A stretch of DNA of 64,000 nt. Source: Streptomyces sp. KL109B. Lineage in GTDB: Bacteria > Actinomycetota > Actinomycetes > Streptomycetales > Streptomycetaceae. The stretch lies in NCBI RefSeq assembly GCF_030766935.1, contig NZ_JASERL010000002.1:992001-1056000 (forward strand), written 5' to 3'. The notes under the pieces are model-generated. The model was not told the origin of the DNA and searched no databases. It was given only the letters and a program-made list of their open reading frames with translations. Below are positions 35,122-46,056 of this stretch, one piece after another; the stretch's first letter is position 1; every line of letters starts with the position of its first letter. The position numbers were made by a program, and so were the translations under genes.

Positions 35122-35755
35122 TACGGCCCGCCTCCCTCGCGTCCGCGAACGCCCGCCGGAACGCCGCCTCCGGCTGCGCCCCCCGCAGCCGGAGGCCGCC
35201 GCCGAAGTCGAAGAGCGGTACGGAGCGGATGCCCAGGGCGCGCACGCGGGCGAGTTCGGCGCGCAGTTCCCCGGCGCCGACAGCGCTCCGCTCGACGCCG
35301 GCCTCCGCGGCGAGGACGTCGAGGGTCGCCCGGTCCCCGATGTTGCGGCCCTCCGTCAGGTACGCCCTGAAGAGCCGCTCGGCCACCGGCTCGCCGCGCC
35401 CGCGGCGGGCCGCGGCCGCCAGCAGGCGGTGCGCTTCGAAGGTGTTGACGTGCACGGCACGGTCGAAGTTGAACTGCAGGCCGTCCCGGGCGCCGATGGC
35501 CGCCATCTCCGCGGCGGCGCGCTCCGCCTCGGCGCTGCCGCCGAAGAACTCGCGGTGCACCTCGCTCAGCGGCCGCCCCTCCGGCGGCGCGTCCGGGGAG
35601 ACCTGGAAGGGCAGGAAGGCCACCTCGAGCCGGCCGCCCGCCGACAGGTGGCCGTCGGCGACCCGCTCGAAGCGGGTGAACCCGAGGTAGGAATGGACAC
35701 AGGTGAGGTCGAGCGCGATCTCGACCCGCAGGGATACAGAGCTGTCAGCCTTCAT
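35108..35755 (-). CDS. DsbA-family (FrnE-like) oxidoreductase with degenerate active site
   Basis: A 215-residue thioredoxin-fold protein with inserted helical domain, of the FrnE/2-hydroxychromene-2-carboxylate isomerase group. The usual CPWC motif is replaced by CVHS (about residues 19-22, 'DLTCVHSYLG'), so dithiol redox is unlikely. 'IRSVPLFDFGG' near residue 178 replaces the cis-proline region 'GVPxF'. A role in GST-like isomerisation or binding is possible. It converges on the O-methyltransferase with 14 bp overlap and may form a unit with the upstream MFS gene. Confidence 0.8.
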   Translation of the reverse strand: MKADSSVSLRVEIALDLTCVHSYLGFTRFERVADGHLSAGGRLEVAFLPFQVSPDAPPEGRPLSEVHREFFGGSAEAERAAAEMAAIGARDGLQFNFDRAVHVNTFEAHRLLAAAARRGRGEPVAERLFRAYLTEGRNIGDRATLDVLAAEAGVERSAVGAGELRAELARVRALGIRSVPLFDFGGGLRLRGAQPEAAFRRAFADAREAGRINGR

Positions 35756-35774
35756 GGTCGTACGCTCCCTCGAA

Positions 35775-37028
35775 TCAGTGTGAACGGGCCTGTGCCACCG
35801 GCTCGTTGTCCGGGACCGGCCGGTCGCCGCCGCCCTCGGACCGCACCGTGTCCAGGCGGGTGGCCGCCAGGAAGCCAAGCGCCGCTACCGGCACGGCCGC
35901 CGCCAGCAGAAATCCCGTCATCGGCGAAGTCGCCTCGATCAGCGGGCCGATCAGCAGCGGAGAGGCGAACTGCCCCGCGAATATGGCCGTTCCCGACAGG
36001 GCGGTGGCCTTCCCCTGCGCCTCGCCCGGCGCGCCGTCGCCGATGAGGACGGTGGTCACCGGGAGGAAGACGCCGCTGGCGAGTCCGAACAGCATCGGCG
36101 CCAGGAACAGCACCGGGGCGTTGGGCGCGACGGCGAGCAGCAGGAAGGCCACCGCCCACAGGGCCAGCACCCCTCGCAGCAACTGCCGGTAGGCCAGCCG
36201 CGCGCGCAACGACGCGTACGCGAGGCCTATCAGGCTCATCGCGCCGGACATGCCGACGGTGTAGAGCGAGACCAGCAGCGGATCCTCCACGCCGAACGCG
36301 GACAGCCGGTCGGGGACGAAGACCACCAGGGCATACATCAGGATGGACGAGCAGAACTGCAGCGCGTACCAGACGATCAGCCGGGGATACGCGCGCAGCA
36401 TGCCCCACGCCCCGAGCCGCGGCCCGGCCCCGCCGCCCGCACGCGCGGGCTTCGTGGCGGGCAGCAGCAGCGCCGTGGCGATGCCGAGGGGCACGCCCAC
36501 CAGGTAGATCCCGAAGGGCAGATGCCACGACACCCCGCCGAGGACTCCGGCCAGCAGCGGCCAGAGCACACCGCCCAGGCTGGTGGCGGTGCCCCGCAGG
36601 CCCATCACCCGGTCCCGGGCGGCCCCTTGGTAGAGGTTCAGCACGGCCACGGTGGTGCCCGAGAACACGAAAGCCGCTCCGATGCCGAAGACGGCGCGCG
36701 TGGCGATGAGCGCGGCATAGCTGTCGACGATCAGCCCGGTGCCGCCGGCCAGCCCGTACAGGATCAGTCCGGCCGCCAGCGGCATGCGTACGCCCCAGCG
36801 GTCGATCATCCATCCGACCAGCGGGCTGGCGACGGCGATGGCGAGACTGTGCGTGGTGATGATGAGTCCTGCGGCGGTGCCGCCGACCCCGAGGTCGCCC
36901 CTGATGACCTGGATGACGGGCGCGAGGATGGAGCCCGCCATCACCGCCAGGGTCGACGCGAAGAGCAGCAGGGGCAGCGTCGCCGGGCGGGTGGGCGCGG
37001 CCTCGGGCGCCCGCACCGCGGCGCTCAC
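35775..37028 (-). CDS. MFS transporter
   Basis: A 417-residue transporter with about 12 hydrophobic segments. It has 'IIQ/VIRGDLGVGGTAAGLIITTHSLAIA' at TM1-2 and 'GWMIDRWGVRMPLAAG' in the TM2/3 loop. GTG at 37028 overlaps the stop of the YczE-type gene, so the two are coupled. Function may be drug efflux under control of the nearby TetR protein. Longer upstream reading-frame extension overlaps the YczE gene and is not used. Confidence 0.88.
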   Translation of the reverse strand: MSAAVRAPEAAPTRPATLPLLLFASTLAVMAGSILAPVIQVIRGDLGVGGTAAGLIITTHSLAIAVASPLVGWMIDRWGVRMPLAAGLILYGLAGGTGLIVDSYAALIATRAVFGIGAAFVFSGTTVAVLNLYQGAARDRVMGLRGTATSLGGVLWPLLAGVLGGVSWHLPFGIYLVGVPLGIATALLLPATKPARAGGGAGPRLGAWGMLRAYPRLIVWYALQFCSSILMYALVVFVPDRLSAFGVEDPLLVSLYTVGMSGAMSLIGLAYASLRARLAYRQLLRGVLALWAVAFLLLAVAPNAPVLFLAPMLFGLASGVFLPVTTVLIGDGAPGEAQGKATALSGTAIFAGQFASPLLIGPLIEATSPMTGFLLAAAVPVAALGFLAATRLDTVRSEGGGDRPVPDNEPVAQARSH

Positions 37029-37729
37029 CGCGCCCCCGCGCTCTCGAGCACCGGACCACCGGCCCCGCCGGGTCGGTTCAGACCGTGGTTGGCCAGGTGG
37101 AGCACGCTGCCGTTGAAGGACATAAAGGGCTGGATGAGCCCGTCGACGAAGACCAGGAAGGCCAGGGTGCCGACGCCGACCGGGCCGCCCAGCAGCCAGC
37201 CGAGCGTGAGCAGGACGGTCTCGACGCCGACCTTCGCGGCCCAGAAGGGCACCTTCCAGCGCTGGTTGAGGGAGATCACGATCAGGTCCATGGCACGGAT
37301 GCCGGTGCCGCTCATGATGATCAGGGAGGAGCCGTACGCGCAGAACAGCACGGCGACGACCAGCGAGGGCACGGACGCCATCCAGCCCAGCTCCGCCAGG
37401 AGCATCAGGTCGATGAGGCTGCCGCAGAGCAGGAAGGTGACGAAGGGCATCACCACAGGCCGCCGCCGGTTCCACAGGGACCAGATGGCGATGCACACGG
37501 CCGCGATGAGCGCCTGCGCCACCCCGATCGTGAGCGAGACGTGCTCCAGCATCCCGAGGGAGAGGACGTCCAGGGGGTCCACCCCGAGGTCGGAGTGGAT
37601 GAACAGCGTGGCACCGGCGGCGAAGACGACGCAGCCGGCCAGATAGAGGGCGTAGCGCGCGAGGTTGTCGCGGCGGGTCCAGGCGCTGAGGCCCTGGGCC
37701 GGCGCATGAGTGGTACGCGAAGCAGACAT
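37025..37729 (-). CDS. YczE/YyaS-family membrane protein
   Basis: A 234-residue integral membrane protein with about 5 hydrophobic helices ('YALYLAGCVVFAAGATLFIHSDLGVDPLDVLSLGM' at the N terminus is characteristic). YczE-type proteins are of unknown mechanism; in Bacillus one influences non-ribosomal peptide production. It lies between the VOC gene and the MFS gene on the same strand, in a module divergent from the TetR gene. Confidence 0.85.
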   Translation of the reverse strand: MSASRTTHAPAQGLSAWTRRDNLARYALYLAGCVVFAAGATLFIHSDLGVDPLDVLSLGMLEHVSLTIGVAQALIAAVCIAIWSLWNRRRPVVMPFVTFLLCGSLIDLMLLAELGWMASVPSLVVAVLFCAYGSSLIIMSGTGIRAMDLIVISLNQRWKVPFWAAKVGVETVLLTLGWLLGGPVGVGTLAFLVFVDGLIQPFMSFNGSVLHLANHGLNRPGGAGGPVLESAGAR

Positions 37730-37774
37730 GCGGAACTCCGGGAAGCGGGAAGGGGCGTTCAGGAGGGAGGGCCG

Positions 37775-38095
37775 TCAGGCGTTGACGAAGATGAGCCGGT
37801 TGCCCTCCGGGTCGGCGGCCTCGAAGCGCTCGCCGGTCTTGTGCGGGAAGACCTCCGTGGTGCCGAGGTCCTCCAGGGCCCGATGGGCCGCGGGAATGTC
37901 GACCTGCGTGAAGGCGATGGCCGTGGGCTCCGCGCCCTGCTGCACGATCAGTTCACCGCCGTGGCCGGTGTCGAACACCACGCTCACGCCCGGGTACTCC
38001 TCGCGGACTTCGAGACCCAGCCGGTCGCGGTAGAAGGCGGTCATCGCGTCGAGGTCCTGGCAGTAGACCTTGATCACCGTGAGCTTGCCGAACAT
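37775..38095 (-). CDS. VOC (glyoxalase fold) protein
   Basis: A 106-residue VOC domain: 'LTVIKVYCQDLDAMTAFYRDRLGLEV' and 'FEAADPEGNRLIFVNA'. It is the first gene of the minus-strand module. A promoter with -35 TTTACT (38155-38150) and -10 TAGTTT (38132-38127), spaced 17 bp, points at it. A palindrome overlaps the -10 element, so it is probably repressed by the divergently encoded TetR protein. Confidence 0.87.
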   Translation of the reverse strand: MFGKLTVIKVYCQDLDAMTAFYRDRLGLEVREEYPGVSVVFDTGHGGELIVQQGAEPTAIAFTQVDIPAAHRALEDLGTTEVFPHKTGERFEAADPEGNRLIFVNA

Positions 38096-38108
38096 GGCGT
38101 CCGTCCTC

Positions 38109-38122
38109 TCTGTCGTGACAGA
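38109..38122. promoter_or_regulatory. 14-bp inverted repeat in the VOC leader
   Basis: TCTGTC-GT-GACAGA is a perfect 6-2-6 inverted repeat. It lies 14 bp upstream of the VOC start codon and just downstream of the proposed promoter, and could be a second operator half-turn or an mRNA hairpin near the ribosome binding site. Confidence 0.5.
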
Positions 38123-38126
38123 AAGT

Positions 38127-38155
38127 AAACTACACGGTGTAGGGCAATAAGTAAA
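38127..38155 (-). promoter_or_regulatory. promoter of the VOC gene with overlapping TetR-type operator
   Basis: On the minus strand, TTTACT and TAGTTT hexamers are 17 bp apart. The palindrome CTACAC-G-GTGTAG (38130-38142) covers the end of the -10 and part of the spacer. That placement suits repression by the TetR-family protein encoded 183 bp away on the other strand. Confidence 0.6.
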
Positions 38156-38231
38156 CCGGAGCGTGCATTTAGTCGGCGGCCGCGCTCCCGGCGCGACCGG
38201 GTACGGCGGGTAAACCAGGCGGTACAGTTCC

Positions 38232-38296
38232 GACCGGCAGGTCCGACCGGCAGGTCCGACCGGCAGGTCCGATCAGCAGGTCCGATCAGCAGGACG
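38232..38296. repeat. five 13-bp tandem repeats upstream of the TetR gene
   Basis: Three identical units (GACCGGCAGGTCC) are followed by two variant units (GATCAGCAGG plus three bases). The array ends 28 bp before the TetR start codon and so lies in its promoter or leader. Confidence 0.9.
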
Positions 38297-38324
38297 TACG
38301 AGACGAGCGCGAAAGCGAGGCGCC

Positions 38325-38978
38325 ATGACGGCCGCCGCAACCCGGCCCCCGCAGATGGGCAGGCCCACCAAGCGCGTGGCGATCGGTCGCGCCGCGCGGG
38401 TCGTCTTCAGCCGCGAGGGCTACACCCGGGCCAGCGTGGAGAGCATCGCCGCCGAGGCGTGCGTCTCCAAGCGCACCATCTACAACCACTACCGGGACAA
38501 GGAGCACCTGCTCCTGGACGTGCTCAGCGAGAGCACGCACGAACTGGCCGCGCATCATGAAGAGGTCATCGACCGGCACTTGGACGCCCCGGACGACCTG
38601 CGGTCCGCGCTCGTGGCCCTCGGCCGCGCCCTGGCCACCCCGCAGAGCGGCTTCGACGAGCACTTCGCGCTGGTTCGGGTCATCTTCGCCGAAGCGTCCA
38701 GGCTGCCGGCCGAAGTGACCGACAGCTGGCGCAGGGACGGGCCACAGCGCACACAGGAGCGGCTGACGGAACGGTTCACCGCGCTCTCCGGGGACGGGCG
38801 GCTGCACGCGCCCGACCCCCGGGCGGCCGCGGCCCACTTCACCCAGCTCGTCACGTCGGAGCCGTACGAGCGCTCCTTCCACGGCGCCCTCCCCCTGCCG
38901 GGGAAGGAGGTCGACGCGCTGGTCGGCTCAGGCGTCGACGCCTTCCTCCAACTCCACGGAGCGGACACCCGCGCCTGA
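38325..38978 (+). CDS. TetR-family transcriptional regulator
   Basis: A 217-residue regulator. The N-terminal HTH is at about residues 20-65 ('AARVVFSREGYTRASVESIAAEACVSKRTIYNHYRDKEHLL'), followed by a ligand-binding domain with a TetR_C-like 'FHGALPLPGKEVDALV' end. It is divergent from the VOC-YczE-MFS module and likely represses it through the palindrome at 38130-38142. Its ligand could be the cluster product or an unrelated toxic compound. A bidirectional terminator follows. Confidence 0.92.
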   Translation: MTAAATRPPQMGRPTKRVAIGRAARVVFSREGYTRASVESIAAEACVSKRTIYNHYRDKEHLLLDVLSESTHELAAHHEEVIDRHLDAPDDLRSALVALGRALATPQSGFDEHFALVRVIFAEASRLPAEVTDSWRRDGPQRTQERLTERFTALSGDGRLHAPDPRAAAAHFTQLVTSEPYERSFHGALPLPGKEVDALVGSGVDAFLQLHGADTRA

Positions 38979-39017
38979 CCCCCGCCGGACTCGGGCGGCA
39001 GGCGCCCCGCAAGCACA

Positions 39018-39055
39018 GAAGAACCCCGCACCCGGTACCGGGTGCGGGGTTCTTC
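39018..39055. terminator. perfect 38-bp palindrome, bidirectional terminator
   Basis: Two 19-base arms (left arm starting GAAGAACCCCGC) meet without a loop between the convergent TetR and aconitase genes. The stem is flanked by A/T-rich ends on each side, which suits termination from both directions. Confidence 0.85.
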
Positions 39056-39110
39056 GTCGTTCCAGGTCGCGCGGCCCCGCTCACGGGGCTGCGCACTGGC
39101 TCACATCAGG

Positions 39111-41892
<2,782 letters not shown>

Positions 41893-41928
41893 GCCCCTCC
41901 GGGCGGCCTTGGCGCGCCTTCGCGCGGA

Positions 41929-41946
41929 TATCTCGATGTCGAGATA
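41929..41946. promoter_or_regulatory. 18-bp palindrome upstream of acnA, MarR/TamR-like operator
   Basis: TATCTCGA-TG-TCGAGATA, perfect 8-2-8. MarR-family TamR is known to control the aconitase gene in Streptomyces coelicolor through palindromic sites; this element is a good candidate for that role. It shares the ATCTC-six bases-GAGATAACC design with the site at 44395. Confidence 0.6.
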
Positions 41947-41977
41947 ACCCTAGTACATCGCTCGGCGGAACCACCAA

Positions 41978-42088
41978 GGGGCATCGTCGTCCGCGTACCG
42001 AGGGGCACCGTCGTCCGCGTCACCCAGGGGCATCGCCCTGCGCGTACCAGGGGGCATCGTCGTGCGCGTGCCACGGGGCGCGTACCCA
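41978..42088. repeat. degenerate 24-25-bp tandem repeats
   Basis: About four and a half units, each starting GGGGCAYCG and containing a CGCGTACC-like end, begin at 41978, 42002, 42027, 42051 and 42075. The last is truncated. They are non-coding as far as I can tell. Confidence 0.75.
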
Positions 42089-42280
42089 CGACGGGTGTCT
42101 TCATCTGTCTCCATGCCTGTCTCCATCCTCGCCGTCCTCGCGCCCTTCCGCCGTTCGGCGCGGCACTTTCCCATCCCGGGCGACGCCCCGTGACCGATGC
42201 GGGCGAAACCCCGCGCGCGACGGTGGCCGCCTGGTAACACCGGGTGACCAACTGTTGATCCGGAAGGGGACGGGCCGGAC

Positions 42281-44407
42281 ATGCCGGAGAAGCGACAGCC
42301 GGGAAATCTGCCGGAGGAGACCGTCCGGCTGGTCGGGCGGCAGGCGGAGCTCGACGAGGTGACACGGTGGTGCGGGCGCTCCCGCCTGGTGACGGTGACC
42401 GGGGTGGGCGGAGTCGGCAAGACCCGGCTCGCGCGGGAGGCCGCGGCCGGGCTCCGGCCCGGGTTCCCCGACGGGGTGTGGTGGGTGGACCTGTCCCCGC
42501 TGCGGGAGGGCGGCGTCCTGGCGCACGTCATCGCCGAGGCGCTGCCGCTGGCCGACCAGACCAGCCGCCCCATGCTCGACGTACTGACCGAGTACCTGAC
42601 GGAACGCCGACTGCTGCTGGTCCTCGACACCTGCGAGCACCTGGTCGAGGAGTGCCGGGCGGTCGCCGCCGTACTGCTCCAGGCCGCACCGGGGCTGCGG
42701 GTCCTTGCCACCAGCCGCCGCCCGCTCGGCCTGCACATCGAGGAGGTGCTCGCCCTCGATCCGCTGCCCGTGCCGGAGGCCGACGACGACGCGGCGGACT
42801 CCCTCGTGCTGCTGACCGAACGGGCCGCCGAGGCGGTGCCCGGCCGCACCCTCACCGCCGCCGAGCGCGTCGAGGCGGCCCGGCTGTGCCGCCGCCTCGA
42901 AGGGCTGCCGCTGGCCCTGGAGTTGGCCGCGGCGCGGCTCCGGGAGCTGCCGGTCGCCGAGCTGAACCGGCGCCTCGACGACCGCTTCGCGATCCTCGGC
43001 GACACCGAGCACGAGGACTTCGACGCGGACCCGCCCTGGCACCAGGCGCTGCGCACCGCGATCGGCTGGAGCCATCAACTGTGCACCCCCGCCGAGCGGT
43101 TGGCCTGGGCCCGCCTCTCGGTGTTCGCCGGAAGCTTCGACGCCGACGCGGCCCGCTGGGTGCTCACCGATGAACGGCTGCCCGCCGGGCAGGTCCCCGA
43201 ACTGCTCGCCGCCCTGGTGGAGAAGTCCATCCTCGGCTGGCAGCCCAGCGGGTCCGGGGAGCGCTACCGGATGCTCGACACCATCCGCGAGTACGGCGCC
43301 CACTGGCTGCGCGGCCTCGGCGAGGAACACGAGCTGCGCGTCCGGCACCGGGAGTGCTGCCAGGCGCTCGCCGACCGGGCGGACGCCGCGTGGATGGGGC
43401 CCGAGCAACTCGACTGGTACGAGCGTCTCGTCGCCGAGCACGCCAACCTCCGCGCCGCGCTCGAATTCTGTCTGGCCGAAGGGGACGGGCCGGCCGCGCT
43501 GAAGCTCAGCGGGTCGCTGTACTTCTTCTGGACGGCCTGCGGTTTCGCCAAGGAGGGCCGGCACTATCTGGCCAGGGCCCTGCTGCTGGACCGGGCCGTG
43601 ACGCCGGACCCGGCACTGGGCCCGGCACCGGGCCCGCACCGGGCCAAGGCCCTGTGGGCGGGCGGCCACGTCGCCGTCATCCTGGGCGAGGCGGAGAGCG
43701 GGCTCAGGTTCGCCGCCGGGTTCCGGGAGGCCGTGGCCGCGGAGGGCGACGAGGACGCCGGGTTCGTCACCGCCGCCGTGGCGGGGCTCAGCCTCACACT
43801 GCTCGGCCGCCTCGACGAGGCCGCCGCCGCACTGGACGCGGCGCCGCCCGGCCGCCCCGGCACCGGCAAGTACATCGCCGCCTGGTTCGCGACGCGGACC
43901 ATCCGCGGTTTCGTCCACGTCTGCCAGGGCGAGTTCGCCGAGGCGGCCGCGCTCGCCGACGAGCTGCGCCACGAGGGCGCCAGGCGCGGCGAGACATGGG
44001 GCCGGGCCTGGGGCGACTACGTGCTCGCCGTCGCGGCGCTGGCCCTTGGCAGGACGGCGGAGGCCGCGGCCCTGGCCCGCGCCGCCCTCGACGGCAAGCG
44101 CCGCTTCAACAACGGCGTCGGCATCGCCATGGCGGTCGACGTGCTCGCCTGCGCGGCCATGCACGCCGGGCACGCGGAGGCCGCCGCCCGGCTCCTCGGT
44201 GTCGCCGAGCAGACCTGGCACACCCTCGGCACCCCCCAGATGGGCATCCCGCCGCTCGTCGCCGCCCGCCGGGACTGCGAGGCGCGGGCCCGCCGCCGCC
44301 TCGGCGACGAGAGATACGCGGCCGTCTTCGCCTCCGGCTACGACACCGACCTCGACACCGGCATCGCGTACGCACTCGCCCCCCAAGATGCGACATCTCA
44401 TATCTGA
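42281..44407 (+). CDS. STAND/NB-ARC-type ATPase regulator without recognisable HTH
   Basis: A 708-residue protein. The P-loop is at residues 41-48 (GVGGVGKT) and Walker B lies in 'RLLLVLDTCEHL' near residue 111. 'RVLATSRRPLGL' (sensor-like) follows near 146, then a winged-helix-like region near 260-340, and TPR-like helical repeats to the C terminus ('GRLDEAAAALDAAPP', 'GEFAEAAALADELRHEGARRG', 'GRTAEAAALARAAL'). This is the architecture of AfsR/LuxR-associated ATPases, but I see no SARP domain at the N terminus and no LuxR HTH at the C terminus. It may act by protein contact. Its stop lies in a palindrome before the XRE-MurA gene. Confidence 0.8.
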   Translation: MPEKRQPGNLPEETVRLVGRQAELDEVTRWCGRSRLVTVTGVGGVGKTRLAREAAAGLRPGFPDGVWWVDLSPLREGGVLAHVIAEALPLADQTSRPMLDVLTEYLTERRLLLVLDTCEHLVEECRAVAAVLLQAAPGLRVLATSRRPLGLHIEEVLALDPLPVPEADDDAADSLVLLTERAAEAVPGRTLTAAERVEAARLCRRLEGLPLALELAAARLRELPVAELNRRLDDRFAILGDTEHEDFDADPPWHQALRTAIGWSHQLCTPAERLAWARLSVFAGSFDADAARWVLTDERLPAGQVPELLAALVEKSILGWQPSGSGERYRMLDTIREYGAHWLRGLGEEHELRVRHRECCQALADRADAAWMGPEQLDWYERLVAEHANLRAALEFCLAEGDGPAALKLSGSLYFFWTACGFAKEGRHYLARALLLDRAVTPDPALGPAPGPHRAKALWAGGHVAVILGEAESGLRFAAGFREAVAAEGDEDAGFVTAAVAGLSLTLLGRLDEAAAALDAAPPGRPGTGKYIAAWFATRTIRGFVHVCQGEFAEAAALADELRHEGARRGETWGRAWGDYVLAVAALALGRTAEAAALARAALDGKRRFNNGVGIAMAVDVLACAAMHAGHAEAAARLLGVAEQTWHTLGTPQMGIPPLVAARRDCEARARRRLGDERYAAVFASGYDTDLDTGIAYALAPQDATSHI

Positions 44408-44414
44408 GATAACC
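44395..44414. promoter_or_regulatory. palindrome before XRE-MurA gene, same design as the acnA site
   Basis: ATCTC, six bases, GAGATAACC; the inner part is ATCTCA-TATC-TGAGAT. It ends 7 bp before the ATG of the XRE-MurA gene and includes the stop codon of the preceding gene. It could be an operator for the HTH domain of the downstream protein or for the factor that binds at acnA. Confidence 0.55.
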
Positions 44415-44421
44415 TGCCGCC

Positions 44422-45951
44422 ATGGCAGACGACTACCTCGAACGCATCGGCAAGCTCATCCGCGACGCCCGTCAGCACCGGGGCTGGACCCAGTCGCAGC
44501 TTGCGGAGGCGCTCAACACCAGCCAGAGCGCGGTCAACCGCATCGAGCGCGGCAACCAGAACATCAGCCTTGAGATGATCGCCCGAATTGGCGAAGCCCT
44601 CGACAGTGAAATCGTCTCCCTCGGGTACGCGGGACCGATGCATCTGCGCGTGGTCGGCGGACGCCGGCTCTCGGGCTCGATCGAAGTGAAGACGAGCAAG
44701 AACGCGTGCGTGGCTCTGCTGTGCGCCTCGCTGCTCAACAAGGGCCGCACCGTGCTGCGCCGCGTCGCCCGCATCGAGGAGGTCTACCGCCTCCTTGAGG
44801 TGCTCGGCTCGATCGGCGTCCGCGCCCGCTGGATCAACGAAGGCGCCGACCTGGAGATCGTGCCGCCCGCCGAGCTCGACATGAACGCCATCGACGCGGA
44901 CGCCGCGCGCCGCACCCGCTCGATCATCATGTTCCTCGGCCCGCTGCTGCACCGCATGGACCACTTCAAGCTGCCGTACGCGGGCGGCTGCGACCTCGGC
45001 ACCCGCACCATCGAGCCGCACATGATCGCGCTGCGCCGCTTCGGCCTCGACATCACGGCGACCGACGGGCTCTACCACGCGGAGGTCCACCCGGACGTCG
45101 CGCCGGACCGCCCCATCGTGCTGACCGAGCGCGGCGACACCGTGACGGAGAACGCGCTGCTCGCCGCCGCCCGCGCCGCCGGCACGACGATCATCCGCAA
45201 CGCCTCCTCCAACTACATGGTCCAGGACCTGTGCTTCTTCCTTGAGGCGCTGGGCGTACGGGTCGAGGGCATCGGCACGACGACGCTCACCGTGCACGGT
45301 GTGCCGCACATCGACGTCGACGTGGACTACTCGCCGTCCGAGGACCCGGTCGAGGCGATGAGCCTGCTGACCGCGGCCGTCGTCACCCAGTCCGAACTCA
45401 CGGTCAAGCGCGTGCCGATCGAGTTCCTGGAGATCGAGCTGGCGGTCCTTGAGGAGATGGGCCTCGACCACGACCGCTCGGCGGAGTACCCCGCCGACAA
45501 CGGCCGCACCCGCCTCATCGACCTGACGGTCCGCCCCTCGAAACTCGAAGCGCCGATCGACAAGATCCACCCGATGCCGTTCCCCGGCCTGAACATCGAC
45601 AACGTCCCGTTCTTCGCGGCCATCGCGGCATCCGCCCAGGGCAAGACCCTCATCCACGACTGGGTCTACGACAACCGGGCGATCTACCTGACCGATCTGA
45701 ATCGGCTGGGCGGCCGCCTCCAACTCCTCGACCCCCACCGGGTGTTGGTCGAGGGGCCCACCCGCTGGCGGCACGCCGAAATGATGTGCCCGCCGGCGCT
45801 GCGGCCCGCCGTGGTCGTGCTGCTCGCGATGATGGCGGCCGAGGGCACGTCGGTGCTGCGCAATGTGTACGTGATCAACCGCGGGTACGAGGATCTGGCG
45901 GAGCGGCTCAACTCCGTTGGCGCGCAGATCGAGACGTTCCGGGACATCTGA
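44422..45951 (+). CDS. XRE-type HTH fused to MurA-like UDP-GlcNAc enolpyruvyltransferase
   Basis: A 509-residue protein. Residues 8-62 form a Cro/C1-type HTH ('IRDARQHRGWTQSQLAEALNTSQSAVNRIERGNQNIS'). Residues about 75-505 form an EPSP-synthase/MurA fold with the substrate lysine-asparagine pair K93-N94 (KTSKNA) and a cysteine at the fosfomycin-target position, C190 (GGCDLG). MurA makes the first committed peptidoglycan precursor. The HTH fusion suggests either a regulator that senses UDP-GlcNAc or a paralogue that controls its own amount. Only 14 bp separate it from the preceding stop. Confidence 0.93.
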   Translation: MADDYLERIGKLIRDARQHRGWTQSQLAEALNTSQSAVNRIERGNQNISLEMIARIGEALDSEIVSLGYAGPMHLRVVGGRRLSGSIEVKTSKNACVALLCASLLNKGRTVLRRVARIEEVYRLLEVLGSIGVRARWINEGADLEIVPPAELDMNAIDADAARRTRSIIMFLGPLLHRMDHFKLPYAGGCDLGTRTIEPHMIALRRFGLDITATDGLYHAEVHPDVAPDRPIVLTERGDTVTENALLAAARAAGTTIIRNASSNYMVQDLCFFLEALGVRVEGIGTTTLTVHGVPHIDVDVDYSPSEDPVEAMSLLTAAVVTQSELTVKRVPIEFLEIELAVLEEMGLDHDRSAEYPADNGRTRLIDLTVRPSKLEAPIDKIHPMPFPGLNIDNVPFFAAIAASAQGKTLIHDWVYDNRAIYLTDLNRLGGRLQLLDPHRVLVEGPTRWRHAEMMCPPALRPAVVVLLAMMAAEGTSVLRNVYVINRGYEDLAERLNSVGAQIETFRDI

Positions 45952-46056
45952 GGTACGCGTGTCGTCGCAGTCCGGTAACGGCAGCCGGGCCGCGGCGACA
46001 TCGCCATATGGTGATGTTCGATTCAACACCTGATCAGGACGAGGGAGTTGTCGGAC

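Noticed and set aside
30637..38095. Calling the two VOC proteins bleomycin-resistance proteins
   Set aside because: The fold is shared by many enzymes and binding proteins; nothing here points to bleomycin.
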